Shown here one piece after another: positions 17,860 through 26,784 of a stretch of 64,000 nucleotides of DNA. How positions within the stretch are numbered: position 1 is the first letter of the stretch; each line of letters begins with the position of its first letter. Both the position numbers and the translations under genes were made by a program. Under the pieces are notes generated by a model. It saw nothing but the letters and a program-made list of their open reading frames with translations, was not told the DNA's origin and made no database searches. Location of the stretch: positions 124,001 to 188,000 of the forward strand of contig NZ_JADEUG010000001.1 in the NCBI RefSeq assembly GCF_015163665.1. The letters are read 5' to 3'. The DNA is from Xenorhabdus sp. BG5 (GTDB taxonomy: Bacteria > Pseudomonadota > Gammaproteobacteria > Enterobacterales > Enterobacteriaceae).

Positions 17860-18804
17860 ATGGCAAACTACCAAAACCTCTTGGTTGCAATTGACCCTAA
17901 TCAGGATGATCAGCCCGCATTAAGGCGCGCAGTCTATATCGTGCAACGCAGTGGTGGGCAGATTAAAGCGTTTTTACCTATTTATGATTTTTCATATGAA
18001 ATGACCACCTTACTTTCTCCAGAAGAAAGAAATGCTATGCGAAAAGGTGTCATAGGCCAGCGAGTCGCTTGGATCAAACAGCAAGCCCATTACTATCTTG
18101 AATCAGGCATTGATATTGAGATCAAAGTGGTTTGGCATAATCGCTCTTATGAAGCCATCATTCAAGAAGTTATTACTGGAAACCACGACTTATTATTGAA
18201 AATGGCACATCAACATTCCCGATTGGAATCGATGATTTTTACACCACTTGACTGGCATCTGCTACGTAAGTGCCCTTGCCCAGTCTGGATGGTAAAAGAT
18301 CAAGTATGGCCAGAAAATGGTTCTGCTGTTGTTGCTGTTAATTTATCTAATGAAGAACCTTACCATAATGAATTGAATCTGAAATTGGTGCGTGAGACAC
18401 AAGAACTTGCCAATCGAATTGTAAAAGACCCTCTGATCCATCTCGTTAGCGCTTATCCAGTCGCACCTTTAAATATTGCAACTGAATTACCTGACTTTGA
18501 CCCTAATGTGTATAACCAGGCGTTGCGCGGACAACATTTGATCGCCATGAAAGAGTTAAGACAGAAATTCTATATTGATGAACAGCAAACTCACGTTCAT
18601 GAAGGAATACCAGAGAAAGTCATCCCTGAAATATGTGATGAACTCAATGCTGGTGTGGTTGTTTTAGGTATTCTTGGTCGAACTGGGTTATCAGCCGCGT
18701 TTCTTGGCAATACTGCCGAACATGTCATCGATCGATTAAGATGTGATTTGTTGACTATAAAGCCTGATGGTTTTGTTTGCCCAATCAAGATAGATGTAGA
18801 GTGA
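17860..18804 (+). CDS. uspE: universal stress protein E
   Basis: 314 aa (E. coli UspE 316), a tandem pair of Usp domains (about 1-150 and 160-310). The start '[21 protein letters not shown]' and the end '[27 protein letters not shown]' are typical of the second-domain phosphate-binding region. UspE is a cytoplasmic protein linked to motility, adhesion and oxidative stress survival. The position directly after fnr supports the assignment. Confidence 0.96.
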   Translation: MANYQNLLVAIDPNQDDQPALRRAVYIVQRSGGQIKAFLPIYDFSYEMTTLLSPEERNAMRKGVIGQRVAWIKQQAHYYLESGIDIEIKVVWHNRSYEAIIQEVITGNHDLLLKMAHQHSRLESMIFTPLDWHLLRKCPCPVWMVKDQVWPENGSAVVAVNLSNEEPYHNELNLKLVRETQELANRIVKDPLIHLVSAYPVAPLNIATELPDFDPNVYNQALRGQHLIAMKELRQKFYIDEQQTHVHEGIPEKVIPEICDELNAGVVVLGILGRTGLSAAFLGNTAEHVIDRLRCDLLTIKPDGFVCPIKIDVE

Positions 18805-18821
18805 CGTGCTTAGCCGTTGAT

Positions 18822-18851
18822 AGACTGCCCGAATTTCATTTCGGGCGGTCT
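18822..18851 (+). terminator. terminator after uspE
   Basis: Inverted repeat agac-t-gcccgaa / ttcgggc-g-gtct with one internal mismatch and a short loop. The downstream T-tract is poor. Confidence 0.6.
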
Positions 18852-18916
18852 CACGTTATCTTTTGAACATGCAGAGAGCTAACAAAAATAGAGCAGGATA
18901 ACAGCCATCTTTCCTG

Positions 18917-19927
18917 TCAAAAATTCAGATTTCTGGCGGCATTTCTTAGACGTTCATCTCCACGTCGATCATACTTTTGGGTTGTCGTGATGCTTGAATG
19001 CCCCATCGCATCTTTGACAGTCACGATATCTTCACCATTGTCCAGCATGGCTGACGCAAAAGTCCTGCGCAGATCATGGGGAGCAAATTTTTCCAATCCG
19101 CTTTCTATTCTGCGTATTTCAAGAATGTGATAGATGGCTTGATCTGATAAACGGTTATCAGTGACATCATCATGACGACGAATTCGGGTAAAAAGCGGGC
19201 CAGGATGATCTCCACGCACTTCATCTACCCAACGATTTAAACGTTCCCAGGTTCCTTCCGGCATATAGGACAACCGCTCTTTATTACCTTTTCCCATCAC
19301 TCTTAATGCTTGCTCGCGACGAATAATGTGTTTTATATCGAGAGAAACAATTTCTGAACGACGAAGCCCACACCCCACAAGCACACCAATGATAGCTGCA
19401 TCACGTAACCCTTTTGTGCTGATATCATTTTCGCAGGTAAAGAATAAAGTTTTTATTTCATAACGCTCAAGTGCTCTGCCTTTCGGCAACCGATTTCCTC
19501 TGACAGATCGCACCTGTTTTATATGTTGAAAATTGTCGGTGTCGAGTTGTTTCATTGACCATGCTTCCAACGCAACCCCTTTCAAGGCAGAAAGATAAGT
19601 ATTAATTGTTGCGGGAGCTTTACCCGAATCTGAAAGCATTTCCATAATGGCTTGAACATGGTGACGACGAAGTGCATGCCAGGTACAGTCCTGCACATTT
19701 TGATATCCCAACATTTTTGCCACGATATCCAGAAATGACTTCATAGTTTGGCGGCTGCGTTTTGATCCCAGACTGACAAGATAGGCAATTGCGGGATTGT
19801 TATGAATCTGTTTTCCCGCTGCTGATAGCGACATCAGCATCCCCGGTTCTTGTTGAGAATCGTTCGGCGCAATCAGTGATTTTTCATCATTGCTATTTTC
19901 GTGGTTGAACGGAACAGGCATTCCCAT
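18917..19927 (-). CDS. tyrosine recombinase / integrase
   Basis: 336 aa. An N-terminal SAM-like core-binding domain (about 45-150) precedes the catalytic domain. Catalytic-box residues are seen in 'GCGLRRSEIVSL' (first Arg), 'HDLRRTFASAML' (His-x-x-Arg), 'GHSSITTTQKYDRR' (His and the nucleophilic Tyr). It is complete and probably active. Length and layout fit Xer-like or integron/ICE-type integrases rather than large phage integrases. It lies just after uspE on the opposite strand, at one edge of a block of accessory genes, and may have brought in that block. No tRNA is beside it and no att repeat was identified. Confidence 0.88.
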   Translation of the reverse strand: MGMPVPFNHENSNDEKSLIAPNDSQQEPGMLMSLSAAGKQIHNNPAIAYLVSLGSKRSRQTMKSFLDIVAKMLGYQNVQDCTWHALRRHHVQAIMEMLSDSGKAPATINTYLSALKGVALEAWSMKQLDTDNFQHIKQVRSVRGNRLPKGRALERYEIKTLFFTCENDISTKGLRDAAIIGVLVGCGLRRSEIVSLDIKHIIRREQALRVMGKGNKERLSYMPEGTWERLNRWVDEVRGDHPGPLFTRIRRHDDVTDNRLSDQAIYHILEIRRIESGLEKFAPHDLRRTFASAMLDNGEDIVTVKDAMGHSSITTTQKYDRRGDERLRNAARNLNF

Positions 19928-20388
19928 TTTCCTTATGGCTTATTTTTGTTCAATTTGGAGAGGGGTTATTGGTTGCACTCCGTAAAAATTACGGCTGATT
20001 ACCCAGCCCATCTTATGCAATAAATCTTACTTTTTCAAATGTCTATTTTAATAAGTAGAGGTATTTTGAAGAAAGAACGCTAAATCTTATTAATAGTAAC
20101 ATGCTGAATTTAATGAAAATTAATTACAAAAGGTTAAAAATTGCGCTGTAAATTATTTTGTTGAGGTACAACGATGTTGTGGTTGTAATATAGCCGTCTA
20201 AACAACTGCATACCGTTGTTTTCCACGGCATGGTGTTGCCTATAAGTGGATGATCGTCTCCTTTCTGGCAATTGCCTTTCGATGAGATTTTCTCTGAGAT
20301 CATTGGCCATATTGTTTGGATGTGGACAATTGAAGTGTTTAGACGCGATATCCGTAACCGAATGATCCCAAAATCTGAGTGATTATTT
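19928..20388. other. 461-bp region between integrase and exporter operon, no confident gene
   Basis: On the minus strand an open frame of 100 codons (20124-20426) starts inside the HlyD gene; its part beyond that gene could encode 59 residues from an ATG at about 20303, containing 'KTTVCSCLDGY'. The ATG lacks a good ribosome site. A Shine-Dalgarno-like aaaggag lies about 25 bases before a later in-frame ATG, too far for normal use. It could be a remnant of a mobile gene or a cargo peptide of the exporter; neither is supported. Confidence 0.3.
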
Positions 20389-21627
20389 TTAACGCGGCAG
20401 AGCGATAAATCCCTCTTCCAGCCCATGGACTTCTATACCTTCCGGCATAGCCTCACCAACAGTTACCTGACGAGTTACTACAGCCTGATGTTTTAAATTC
20501 GGGCGCCAATTTATTGTTAATTGTCCATTGCTAGCGCGAGTTAGCGCTGCTTCTGGTACAACAATTCCTTGTTCATTGCGATAAATAACAATATTGACTT
20601 TGGCACTCATTCCAGGTCTGATGGGATGACTTTGATTCATAGATGAAATCACTTTAATCACAATATCATAATAAATTGCTGATCCTGGTTTATCCGTACT
20701 CACGCTTTGCATCGCAATGGTTTCAATTTCTCCATCCAGAGGGTGGTCAGAAAACCCTTCACCACTGATTTTTACTGCCTGCCCTTCTTTAAGTTTGGCG
20801 AGATCGGTTTCTTCTACTTGCGCCAATACCTGATATTGGGTTGTGTCCATAATTTCCAGTAATGGCATTCCTTCGGTCACTCTCACGCCTGTCTGAATCG
20901 TTAAGAGCTTCTTACTTTCTCCCTGTGTTGCCCTAAGTACGACACCCGAAAATGGCGCTTTAATTTCTTTATGCAAGTATTGTTCTTGTAGCGCCTGATA
21001 ACGGCTTGTTGCATTCTGAAGCTCCATTTCTGCAACGCGCACGTTATTCATGCTTCCTTTTTGTCGAATGGATGCAAGATCGTCCTGTACTGAAGCAAGT
21101 TCCATTAATTGTCGGCGAAGTTGCTGCTGGAGGTTTTCCACTTCCATTTTTGGCACGATACCCCGTGAAAACAGAGCCTGAGTTTTGGCAAGATTGTTTT
21201 TCAGCTCCATAACCATGTGGTTGGCGCTTTCAACGTTTCTTCTGGCGCGGATAACTTCCTGGCTGTTTTCCCAGTCATGCAATTGGTCAACGACTGATGA
21301 GGCTTTGATCATCTCAACTTGCGCTTGCCGAAGATCAATATCAATCTTTCGGGTATCAAGCGTCACCAATGTTTGGCCAGCTTTCACCCACTGCCCTTCT
21401 TTGGCCGAAACTTGTTTGATAATCGCATCAAATGGAGCAGGTATAGTTTCAAGACGTGCAGATTGTAGATGGCCGACCAAGCCAAGTTGTTTTTCTATAA
21501 CAGCTTGTTTTACTTCAATCCATTGTACTGACTCCTGAGCTGGTGATTGCTTTAAGGATAAAAAGACTAAAAAACAAGCGGCCACAATAAATATGCTAGC
21601 GATGGCCCATCGATAACGTTTAATCAT
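20389..21627 (-). CDS. HlyD/MacA-type periplasmic adaptor (membrane fusion protein)
   Basis: 412 aa. One N-terminal membrane anchor (residues about 7-24), then a lipoyl/barrel-sandwich half ('IPAPFDAIIKQVSAKEGQWVKAG'-type region about 63-85), a long alpha-hairpin with coiled-coil character (about 95-205), the second lipoyl half ('IKAPFSGVVLRA') and beta-barrel/membrane-proximal domains. It would bridge the inner-membrane ABC permease and the TolC-like channel. It is the last gene of a four-gene operon; its start overlaps the end of the TolC-like gene by 8 bp, so translation is coupled. Confidence 0.88.
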   Translation of the reverse strand: MIKRYRWAIASIFIVAACFLVFLSLKQSPAQESVQWIEVKQAVIEKQLGLVGHLQSARLETIPAPFDAIIKQVSAKEGQWVKAGQTLVTLDTRKIDIDLRQAQVEMIKASSVVDQLHDWENSQEVIRARRNVESANHMVMELKNNLAKTQALFSRGIVPKMEVENLQQQLRRQLMELASVQDDLASIRQKGSMNNVRVAEMELQNATSRYQALQEQYLHKEIKAPFSGVVLRATQGESKKLLTIQTGVRVTEGMPLLEIMDTTQYQVLAQVEETDLAKLKEGQAVKISGEGFSDHPLDGEIETIAMQSVSTDKPGSAIYYDIVIKVISSMNQSHPIRPGMSAKVNIVIYRNEQGIVVPEAALTRASNGQLTINWRPNLKHQAVVTRQVTVGEAMPEGIEVHGLEEGFIALPR

Positions 21628-23074
21628 TGAGTGTTATCTCCCAGCTTTCCAGTGTAGTACCAAGAATTTGATCCAGTTCAGCCTGAGCATTGAGATACTG
21701 AATAAGTGTGTTCAGGCGCGCATTTTCAGCATTTCTTAGGTCAGTTTCAAAACTCAGAACCTGAAAGTTGCTGGATAAGCCAGCCTGTAATTTTTCCTGT
21801 TCAATGTCGAGTTTCTTTTGAGAAAGTGAACTGGCTTTTATCGCTAATTGATATTCCTGCCAGCGTGATTCTGTATCGCGGATGGCATTGATTATCTTTT
21901 GTTCCAGATTCGTTTTTGCCTCTTCCAAGTGTAAGGCTTGCTTCTGAACATTGACTTTCGCCTGAACTTCTGCTTGTTTCTGAGTCATATCTCCGATTGG
22001 AATATCCAATCGTATACCCACAAAATTTTCCCAGTTTCGGGTTTCAGAAGAAGATGAACGATTTTGAGATGCGCCACCAACCAGTGATAAATCCCAGAGT
22101 CGGTCATTTCGGGCCTGCAATAATTGAATATCGGCTGTTTTTGCAGAAAGTAATTGAATAAGGTAATCAGGTTGCTGGGCCTGTGCCTTGGCAATTGATT
22201 GTTCAATATTCAGATTAACATGCGTTCCTTTTAGCGTATCTGTCGCATAGATGGGAGTTTTATGGTTTAGGGCAAGTAACTTGAGTAATGCCAGCCTGGT
22301 GGAATGCACATTATTTTCCGCCTCTTTTGCCGAAAGTTCCTGCATCGCTAAATCAGCCTGTGTTTGTATGATATCTGTCTGGGCCATTCTGCCCGCATCA
22401 ATCAACTCCTTGTTAATCTCGACTAATTTCCGCATCCGCTTAAGGGAAGCGACAGATAATGATTGTTGCTCCTGAGTACGGAGTAATGCATGGTATGCAA
22501 GAATAATTTGCGTGATGGAATCGGAAATAGTCGCTTTTAAATTCAACCTATTGGTTTGCTCCTGGAGTTTAGCCAATAAGATCGGAGCATTATTAACATC
22601 GGTTCCTGCTCCTCGTAAGAGAGGCTGTACTACAGTAATACTTGCGCCATCATTATGAAAATTGTTAATCCCAGATCTCGTGTTTTCACGGGTCCAGGAA
22701 AGAATGAAACTCGTTCCCAACGGAGTAAGCAGTGTGGCATTCGGAGAAAGGTTAGTTTTCCTGAAATTTGCATCCTGATTTTTACCCGCAATGTAACGTC
22801 CACTTAGCTGTAGCTTTGGTGTAAATCGATCTTCTGCTACCCGTAAATCAAATTTTTGGGCGATACGATCCAGATAAACACTACGTATTGCGTAGTTATT
22901 TCTTAAACCAAGTGATATTGCATCACTCAACGATAAGCCTATAGCCTCTTCTGAGGCTTTCTGATGCAGACTGTAATCAGGTTCTCGTTCCTGTTCAGAT
23001 ACAGAGAGCACTGTTTGAGGAAAAAGGAAAAACAAGGTCAGAGCGCCATAAAGAAAATATTTTTTAATCATCAC
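21620..23074 (-). CDS. TolC-family outer-membrane efflux protein
   Basis: 484 aa with a Sec signal peptide (MMIKKYFLYGALTLFFLFP...) and two OEP repeats rich in long alpha-helices ('SLSDAISLGLRNNYAIRS' at the start of the first; 'AEVQAKVNVQKQALHLEEAK' in the second). TolC-type trimers form the outer-membrane duct of tripartite exporters. A dedicated TolC homologue inside the operon means this pump does not depend on the housekeeping TolC. It overlaps the permease gene by 11 bp and the adaptor gene by 8 bp. Confidence 0.88.
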   Translation of the reverse strand: MMIKKYFLYGALTLFFLFPQTVLSVSEQEREPDYSLHQKASEEAIGLSLSDAISLGLRNNYAIRSVYLDRIAQKFDLRVAEDRFTPKLQLSGRYIAGKNQDANFRKTNLSPNATLLTPLGTSFILSWTRENTRSGINNFHNDGASITVVQPLLRGAGTDVNNAPILLAKLQEQTNRLNLKATISDSITQIILAYHALLRTQEQQSLSVASLKRMRKLVEINKELIDAGRMAQTDIIQTQADLAMQELSAKEAENNVHSTRLALLKLLALNHKTPIYATDTLKGTHVNLNIEQSIAKAQAQQPDYLIQLLSAKTADIQLLQARNDRLWDLSLVGGASQNRSSSSETRNWENFVGIRLDIPIGDMTQKQAEVQAKVNVQKQALHLEEAKTNLEQKIINAIRDTESRWQEYQLAIKASSLSQKKLDIEQEKLQAGLSSNFQVLSFETDLRNAENARLNTLIQYLNAQAELDQILGTTLESWEITLND

Positions 23075-24260
23075 GTAATGCCTGTACGGGTTCCATTTGA
23101 GAGGCTTTATGTGCGGGATAAAAACCGGAGATAAGTCCCGCCATGATTGAACTACCTATGCCTAAAGGAATAGATAAAGGGGCTAAAGAAAATGACCAGC
23201 CAGAATAAAGGACAAAAAGAAAGGCGACGATAACACCTGTCAGTGTCCCAAGAATTGCGCCGGCTAAAGTCAAGGCTGCTGCTTCATACAAAAAAAGTCG
23301 CCGGATATCCTGAGTTCTTGCACCTAAAGCCATACGTAACCCGATCTCTTTTCGTCGGGCGGAAACGTTCATCAGCATCACATTGGAAATGGCAATACCG
23401 CCGGTGAGCAGCGAAATACCCGCCAGCCCGATCAACATAAAAGAAAAGGTTTTACTTTGTTCTGTCTGCCCTTTTAGTAGTTGTTGGGCTACCCGAACAT
23501 TAATATCAACCGTCGGAAACTTGCGCTTGAGCAACATCAATAAATCCTTCGCATCACTTTCTGTGGTTGCGGTCGTTATCGTGCGAGCGATGATGCCGTT
23601 CAAATCGGTATTGGGTGAAATTTTACGCATAGCATTGATGGGCGCAATCACCACCGAATCCAGCGAAAAAGGAAAGATAGGGTTTTGCCCTTTTATAGCG
23701 AAAATACCAATGACGGTATATAAATAGTTGCCAAGCTGAATCTGTTTGCCAAGTATACGGGATGCGTCCCCTTCACCCAGAGTAACAGCGACTTCATTGC
23801 CAATGACCACATAAGGAGAGTGTTGATCATAATCTGTGATAAATCGGCCATAACGAAGTCGCAATTGCATGACCTCTTCAAGTTCCGCAGAGGAGCCTAT
23901 CATGGTAAAGGTTTCTGTTTTTCCGTTATAGCGACCGGGCGAAGGATAATAAATCCAAGGGGCTGCGGAAGATAGCCCCGGAATCGCGGTTGTCAGATCG
24001 GCCATTGTAACTGACTCACTACCAATCCCATGATTATAGGAGTTCAGATCTGCTGTAATGACATTGATATCCAGCCCGCTGAACATTTTCAACGCAGCCA
24101 GTGTCGCGTTATGTCCGGTATTCACAAATGCCACAACAGAAGCGCAACCAATAGCAATACCCGATAAAGCCAGCAGAGTGCTTCTCCCCGTTGCCATTAA
24201 GTTACGCCAGGCTTCTCTCCAGATCATTAATATCGACATGCCATAGTTGCTATCATGCAT
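23064..24260 (-). CDS. MacB/FtsX-type ABC transporter permease
   Basis: 398 aa with one N-terminal membrane helix, a large periplasmic MacB core domain (about 45-240) and three C-terminal helices, the 1+3 topology of the FtsX/MacB family. The conserved 'NVMLMNVSARRKEIGLRMALGA' region (about 295-316) is the coupling segment that touches the ATPase. Such mechanotransmission permeases do not pass substrate through the inner membrane; they push periplasmic substrates into the TolC channel. The ATPase is a separate protein here. The gene overlaps the ATPase gene by 8 bp. Confidence 0.9.
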   Translation of the reverse strand: MHDSNYGMSILMIWREAWRNLMATGRSTLLALSGIAIGCASVVAFVNTGHNATLAALKMFSGLDINVITADLNSYNHGIGSESVTMADLTTAIPGLSSAAPWIYYPSPGRYNGKTETFTMIGSSAELEEVMQLRLRYGRFITDYDQHSPYVVIGNEVAVTLGEGDASRILGKQIQLGNYLYTVIGIFAIKGQNPIFPFSLDSVVIAPINAMRKISPNTDLNGIIARTITTATTESDAKDLLMLLKRKFPTVDINVRVAQQLLKGQTEQSKTFSFMLIGLAGISLLTGGIAISNVMLMNVSARRKEIGLRMALGARTQDIRRLFLYEAAALTLAGAILGTLTGVIVAFLFVLYSGWSFSLAPLSIPLGIGSSIMAGLISGFYPAHKASQMEPVQALRDD

Positions 24261-24990
24261 GTATTGTCATCCCTCTGGTTTCATGCAACTGACCGTCAAT
24301 GATGCGTAATTCACGTTGCATGTGGTTCGCAACCATAGCATCATGGGTTATTACGACTAACGTCATCGCCTTATCTGTATGAAGAGAAGAAAGTAGCAAT
24401 AAAATTTCTTCTGCGGTTTGGCGATCCAGATTGCCGGTAGGTTCATCAGCCAGCAATAATGAGGGTTCTCCGGCCAATGCTCTGGCGAGTGCAACGCGTT
24501 GTCGCTGCCCGCCAGATAAGTCTGCCGGATAGTGAGTAGCACGATGTGAGAGACCAACCAAATGCAGTTTTTCTTTGGCAATTTTATGAGCTTGTGAGGC
24601 AGGAATACCGCGGTAAAGAAGTGGCAAAGCGACGTTCTCTGTGGCTGTTATTCCGGCTAATAAATGAAAGCTTTGAAAAACAAAACCAATTTCTTTATTG
24701 CGCATTCTGGCTCTGAGGTCAGTATCTGCTGTTGACATATCAACACCGCAAAGAAAATACTCACCGGCGGTGGGTTTATCCAGCAAACCAAGGATATTCA
24801 ACAAAGTACTTTTACCTGAACCCGATGTTCCGACAATAGCGCAACTCTGACCGGCATAAATTTGTGCCGTTATATTTTTTAGAACGGGTATTGGGTTCTC
24901 TCCACCCTGTTGATAAACACGGGTTAACTGCTGCATATTGATAACAGGTGATATCGGTATTGTGGGATGAATCGAATTTATAGTATCCAT
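24253..24990 (-). CDS. MacB/LolD-type ABC transporter ATP-binding protein
   Basis: 245 aa, a single nucleotide-binding domain: Walker A 'GTSGSGKST' (about residues 54-62), Q-loop 'VFQSFHL', signature 'LSGGQRQRVALARAL' (about 159-173) and Walker B 'LLLADEPTGNLD'. The sequence type is that of MacB/LolD ATPases, which pair with FtsX-like permeases. It is the first gene of the exporter operon. The same gene set (ATPase, permease, adaptor) exports peptide natural products such as darobactin in related bacteria, but no radical-SAM or other maturation gene is adjacent here. Confidence 0.92.
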   Translation of the reverse strand: MDTINSIHPTIPISPVINMQQLTRVYQQGGENPIPVLKNITAQIYAGQSCAIVGTSGSGKSTLLNILGLLDKPTAGEYFLCGVDMSTADTDLRARMRNKEIGFVFQSFHLLAGITATENVALPLLYRGIPASQAHKIAKEKLHLVGLSHRATHYPADLSGGQRQRVALARALAGEPSLLLADEPTGNLDRQTAEEILLLLSSLHTDKAMTLVVITHDAMVANHMQRELRIIDGQLHETRGMTIHA

Positions 24991-25339
24991 TGTTTTTATA
25001 ATATCCCCTTTTTTTAATATCTATCTTTATCAAATATTTCCAACTTAATTAATAAGTGGATAATTAGATTGCATTAAATCAATATTGTTATTATGCATTA
25101 TATTGCAATTTCCAATAATTTATTTTCTTTGTGAAAATAATAGTTAATTAATTATTGATTACAAATGATGATAATGGAGATTATATTTCCAATCCAGAAT
25201 ATAAAAATATAACCAGCTTTTAAATTTTGAAATTGCAATGTCGTTAGGGGGTGATTTAGATTTAGTGTGCATTATAAAATAAGACTTTATAAGCAATATA
25301 TTTAAACAGCAAATTCTAAAATATTACAGGAGAATGTTT
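24991..25339. promoter_or_regulatory. divergent promoter region of exporter operon and secreted peptide
   Basis: 349 bp, very AT-rich, without an ORF of note. It must hold the promoters for the exporter operon (minus) and the peptide gene (plus). TATAAT-like words occur near 25272-25277 (cattataaaat) upstream of the peptide gene. No inverted repeat long enough to call an operator was seen. Confidence 0.4.
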
Positions 25340-25606
25340 ATGTTTAAGAAATTATTGGCGGTTGGGGCGTTGGCAGCAGCATTAATCGGAGGGATAGGGA
25401 CTGCATCGGCAGAAGGAAGATCGTATTATTGTGAGGGGACGTGGATTCAAGATCAGAATCCTATTGGGAATAGTATGTGGGTTGTTAATCCTTATAGGGA
25501 TTTTGCTAACTCATTTGAAAAATACGGGAAAAAATGGTATTTCCATGGGCCAATTTATTCTTGTGATAATGGGAAATGGGCCGGACATTATAGAAGTAGT
25601 AATTAA
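25340..25606 (+). CDS. small Sec-secreted peptide of unknown function
   Basis: 88 aa from the ATG at 25340; the upstream ATG at 25334 is too close to the Shine-Dalgarno (caggaga). A textbook signal peptide ends near 'GTASA'. The mature part (about 65 aa) is rich in Trp, Tyr and Phe and has two cysteines likely to pair. I recognise no family. The gene is divergent from a tripartite exporter operon, 349 bp away, and upstream of ccdAB. Such a layout invites the idea of a secreted effector or bacteriocin, but the Sec signal means export to the periplasm does not need the ABC ATPase. The lactococcin-972 type was considered and not supported. Confidence 0.7.
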   Translation: MFKKLLAVGALAAALIGGIGTASAEGRSYYCEGTWIQDQNPIGNSMWVVNPYRDFANSFEKYGKKWYFHGPIYSCDNGKWAGHYRSSN

Positions 25607-25691
25607 ATAAGGTATAAAAGATAAAACTTTACCAAAACGTCTCATCGTATGTATTAATTCAGATTAAGTTTAATGCTTAAATTTTAAAAAA

Positions 25692-25755
25692 GAGAGTTAC
25701 CTACTTTGATTACAGGTACTAGATACATAATCAAAAGAAATAAAAGGTAACTCTC
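25692..25755. repeat. nested inverted repeat, MITE- or RNA-like
   Basis: Outer arms gagagttacct (25692-25702) and aggtaactctc (25745-25755) pair perfectly over 11 bp. Inside them tttgatta (25705-25712) and taatcaaa (25728-25735) form a second perfect 8-bp arm. It lies between the convergent peptide gene and ccdB. It might be a terminator with a long loop, a small mobile repeat, or a structured RNA. Confidence 0.5.
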
Positions 25756-25855
25756 ATTCTTATGTTTTGCACTATAAATTATATAATCAAATATCAGTGT
25801 TAGAAATCCCCATTTTCGATTTAGTCGATTAGTCCGATGAGATATCATCACCCAA

Positions 25856-26179
25856 CTAAATCCCTGAAACGATAGTATCTAAAGCTGCCACGATATCGGA
25901 GTGAATACCAGGCATAATACAAACGATATCCGCAGCTTTTAACTTGCTCTTCGCTACCGTTGTCACTGATTTTGTAATAACGATATACCGATTACCTTTA
26001 ATCTCAATCACTGGTGTTAATGTTTTTACGAGAGAATTTTTATCTGATATTGGAGCAATCGGCATTATTACTCGTGAGTCATAGTCATCTAATAGGTCAT
26101 TCTGAATGTCAATGATGAATGGGTATTGCTCCCTCGATTTAGAGGATCTGTTGCGGTAAATAGCATATTGAGTCATCAA
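25856..26179 (-). CDS. ccdB: CcdB-type gyrase-targeting toxin
   Basis: 107 aa (F-plasmid CcdB 101). 'YPFIIDIQNDLLDDYDSRVIMPIAP' covers the N-terminal strands of the SH3-like fold, and the C-terminus 'IVSGI' aligns with the gyrase-binding tail; CcdB of F ends in Trp-Gly-Ile, here Ser-Gly-Ile, similar to the chromosomal Vibrio type which lacks the Trp. It should trap DNA gyrase when free of antitoxin. Its ATG overlaps the stop of ccdA (ATGA). Confidence 0.9.
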   Translation of the reverse strand: MMTQYAIYRNRSSKSREQYPFIIDIQNDLLDDYDSRVIMPIAPISDKNSLVKTLTPVIEIKGNRYIVITKSVTTVAKSKLKAADIVCIMPGIHSDIVAALDTIVSGI

Positions 26180-26442
26180 ATAACCCCATATTCATCATCA
26201 TCGGTAAATAGCCCTGCATCACGTTCAAATTCATTGAAAGCGCCGATACCGACTTTGTTGTCAACTTTCCATTGCTGTTTTCTTTTCTCACGAACAACAT
26301 CGGACAACATTTTGTCTAGTGTTGCTGATAAGTTGATCCCTAAATCACGGGCTTCATCTACCACTTCAGCGGTCAGATAAACATTTGTACCACGTTTACC
26401 GGATCGTTTTCGTTCTACGGCTGAGACGCATTGTATTTTCAT
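26176..26442 (-). CDS. ccdA: CcdA-type antitoxin
   Basis: 88 aa from the ATG at 26442, which has a GAGGTG ribosome site; an in-frame ATG at 26454 gives four extra residues. The N-terminus is a ribbon-helix-helix DNA-binding domain ('GTNVYLTAEVVDEARDLGIN', about residues 15-34), and the C-terminal half ('KQQWKVDNKVGIGAFNEFE...GLF') is the disordered toxin-binding tail. It represses the operon and neutralises CcdB. Inside a putative island, the pair would promote island retention. Confidence 0.9.
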   Translation of the reverse strand: MKIQCVSAVERKRSGKRGTNVYLTAEVVDEARDLGINLSATLDKMLSDVVREKRKQQWKVDNKVGIGAFNEFERDAGLFTDDDEYGVI

Positions 26443-26454
26443 CTGACACCTCAT

Positions 26455-26784
26455 CTATGAGCATAAATTATGCACATGAGTCTATCGCATATAGTGAATA
26501 TCATCAAATCATGAAAAAGCGTCGCATTATAACACGACGCTCTCAGCTTACTGACAAAGTGCTGGTTTTTTATCCGGCACTTTGGATGCCCAAACGATTT
26601 TGATGGCTGAACAGAGCTAATATTTTTTGGACACACCAATTTTTTTGAACTGGGTCTAAGTAAAAGTTACACACCTATGACATTCTAGTTAATATTTTTG
26701 ATCGTTTGGATGAAAAACCTTAAATATCAAACAATAAAAGAAAATTTCGATCCACCCAGAATTGGGTTAGTTAAGGAGACACAT
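26455..26784. other. 330-bp region with decayed mobile-element ends
   Basis: No gene is supported. A hairpin aaagtgc / gcacttt around a T-rich loop lies at about 26557-26584. From 26627 the words ggacacacc and aatttttttgaactgg occur; the reverse complement of the latter shares a 12-base core (gttcaaaaaaat) with 33965-33976. Both also carry GGACAC nearby, suggesting ends of related insertion sequences. The M91 gene's ribosome site is at 26773-26778. Confidence 0.35.

Noticed and set aside
20124..20426. 100-codon minus-strand frame beyond the HlyD gene, as a cargo peptide precursor
   Set aside because: It starts inside the adaptor gene in another frame, no ATG in it has a properly spaced ribosome site, and there is no leader or core motif of a known peptide family.
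20389..24990. Darobactin-type biosynthetic cluster
   Set aside because: The transporter set is similar, but no radical-SAM gene and no precursor with a W-N-W core were found nearby, and a TolC gene is included, unlike that cluster.
25340..25606. Lactococcin 972-type bacteriocin
   Set aside because: Size and Sec signal fit, but the conserved Gly/Trp/Ser/His pattern of that family is not visible.
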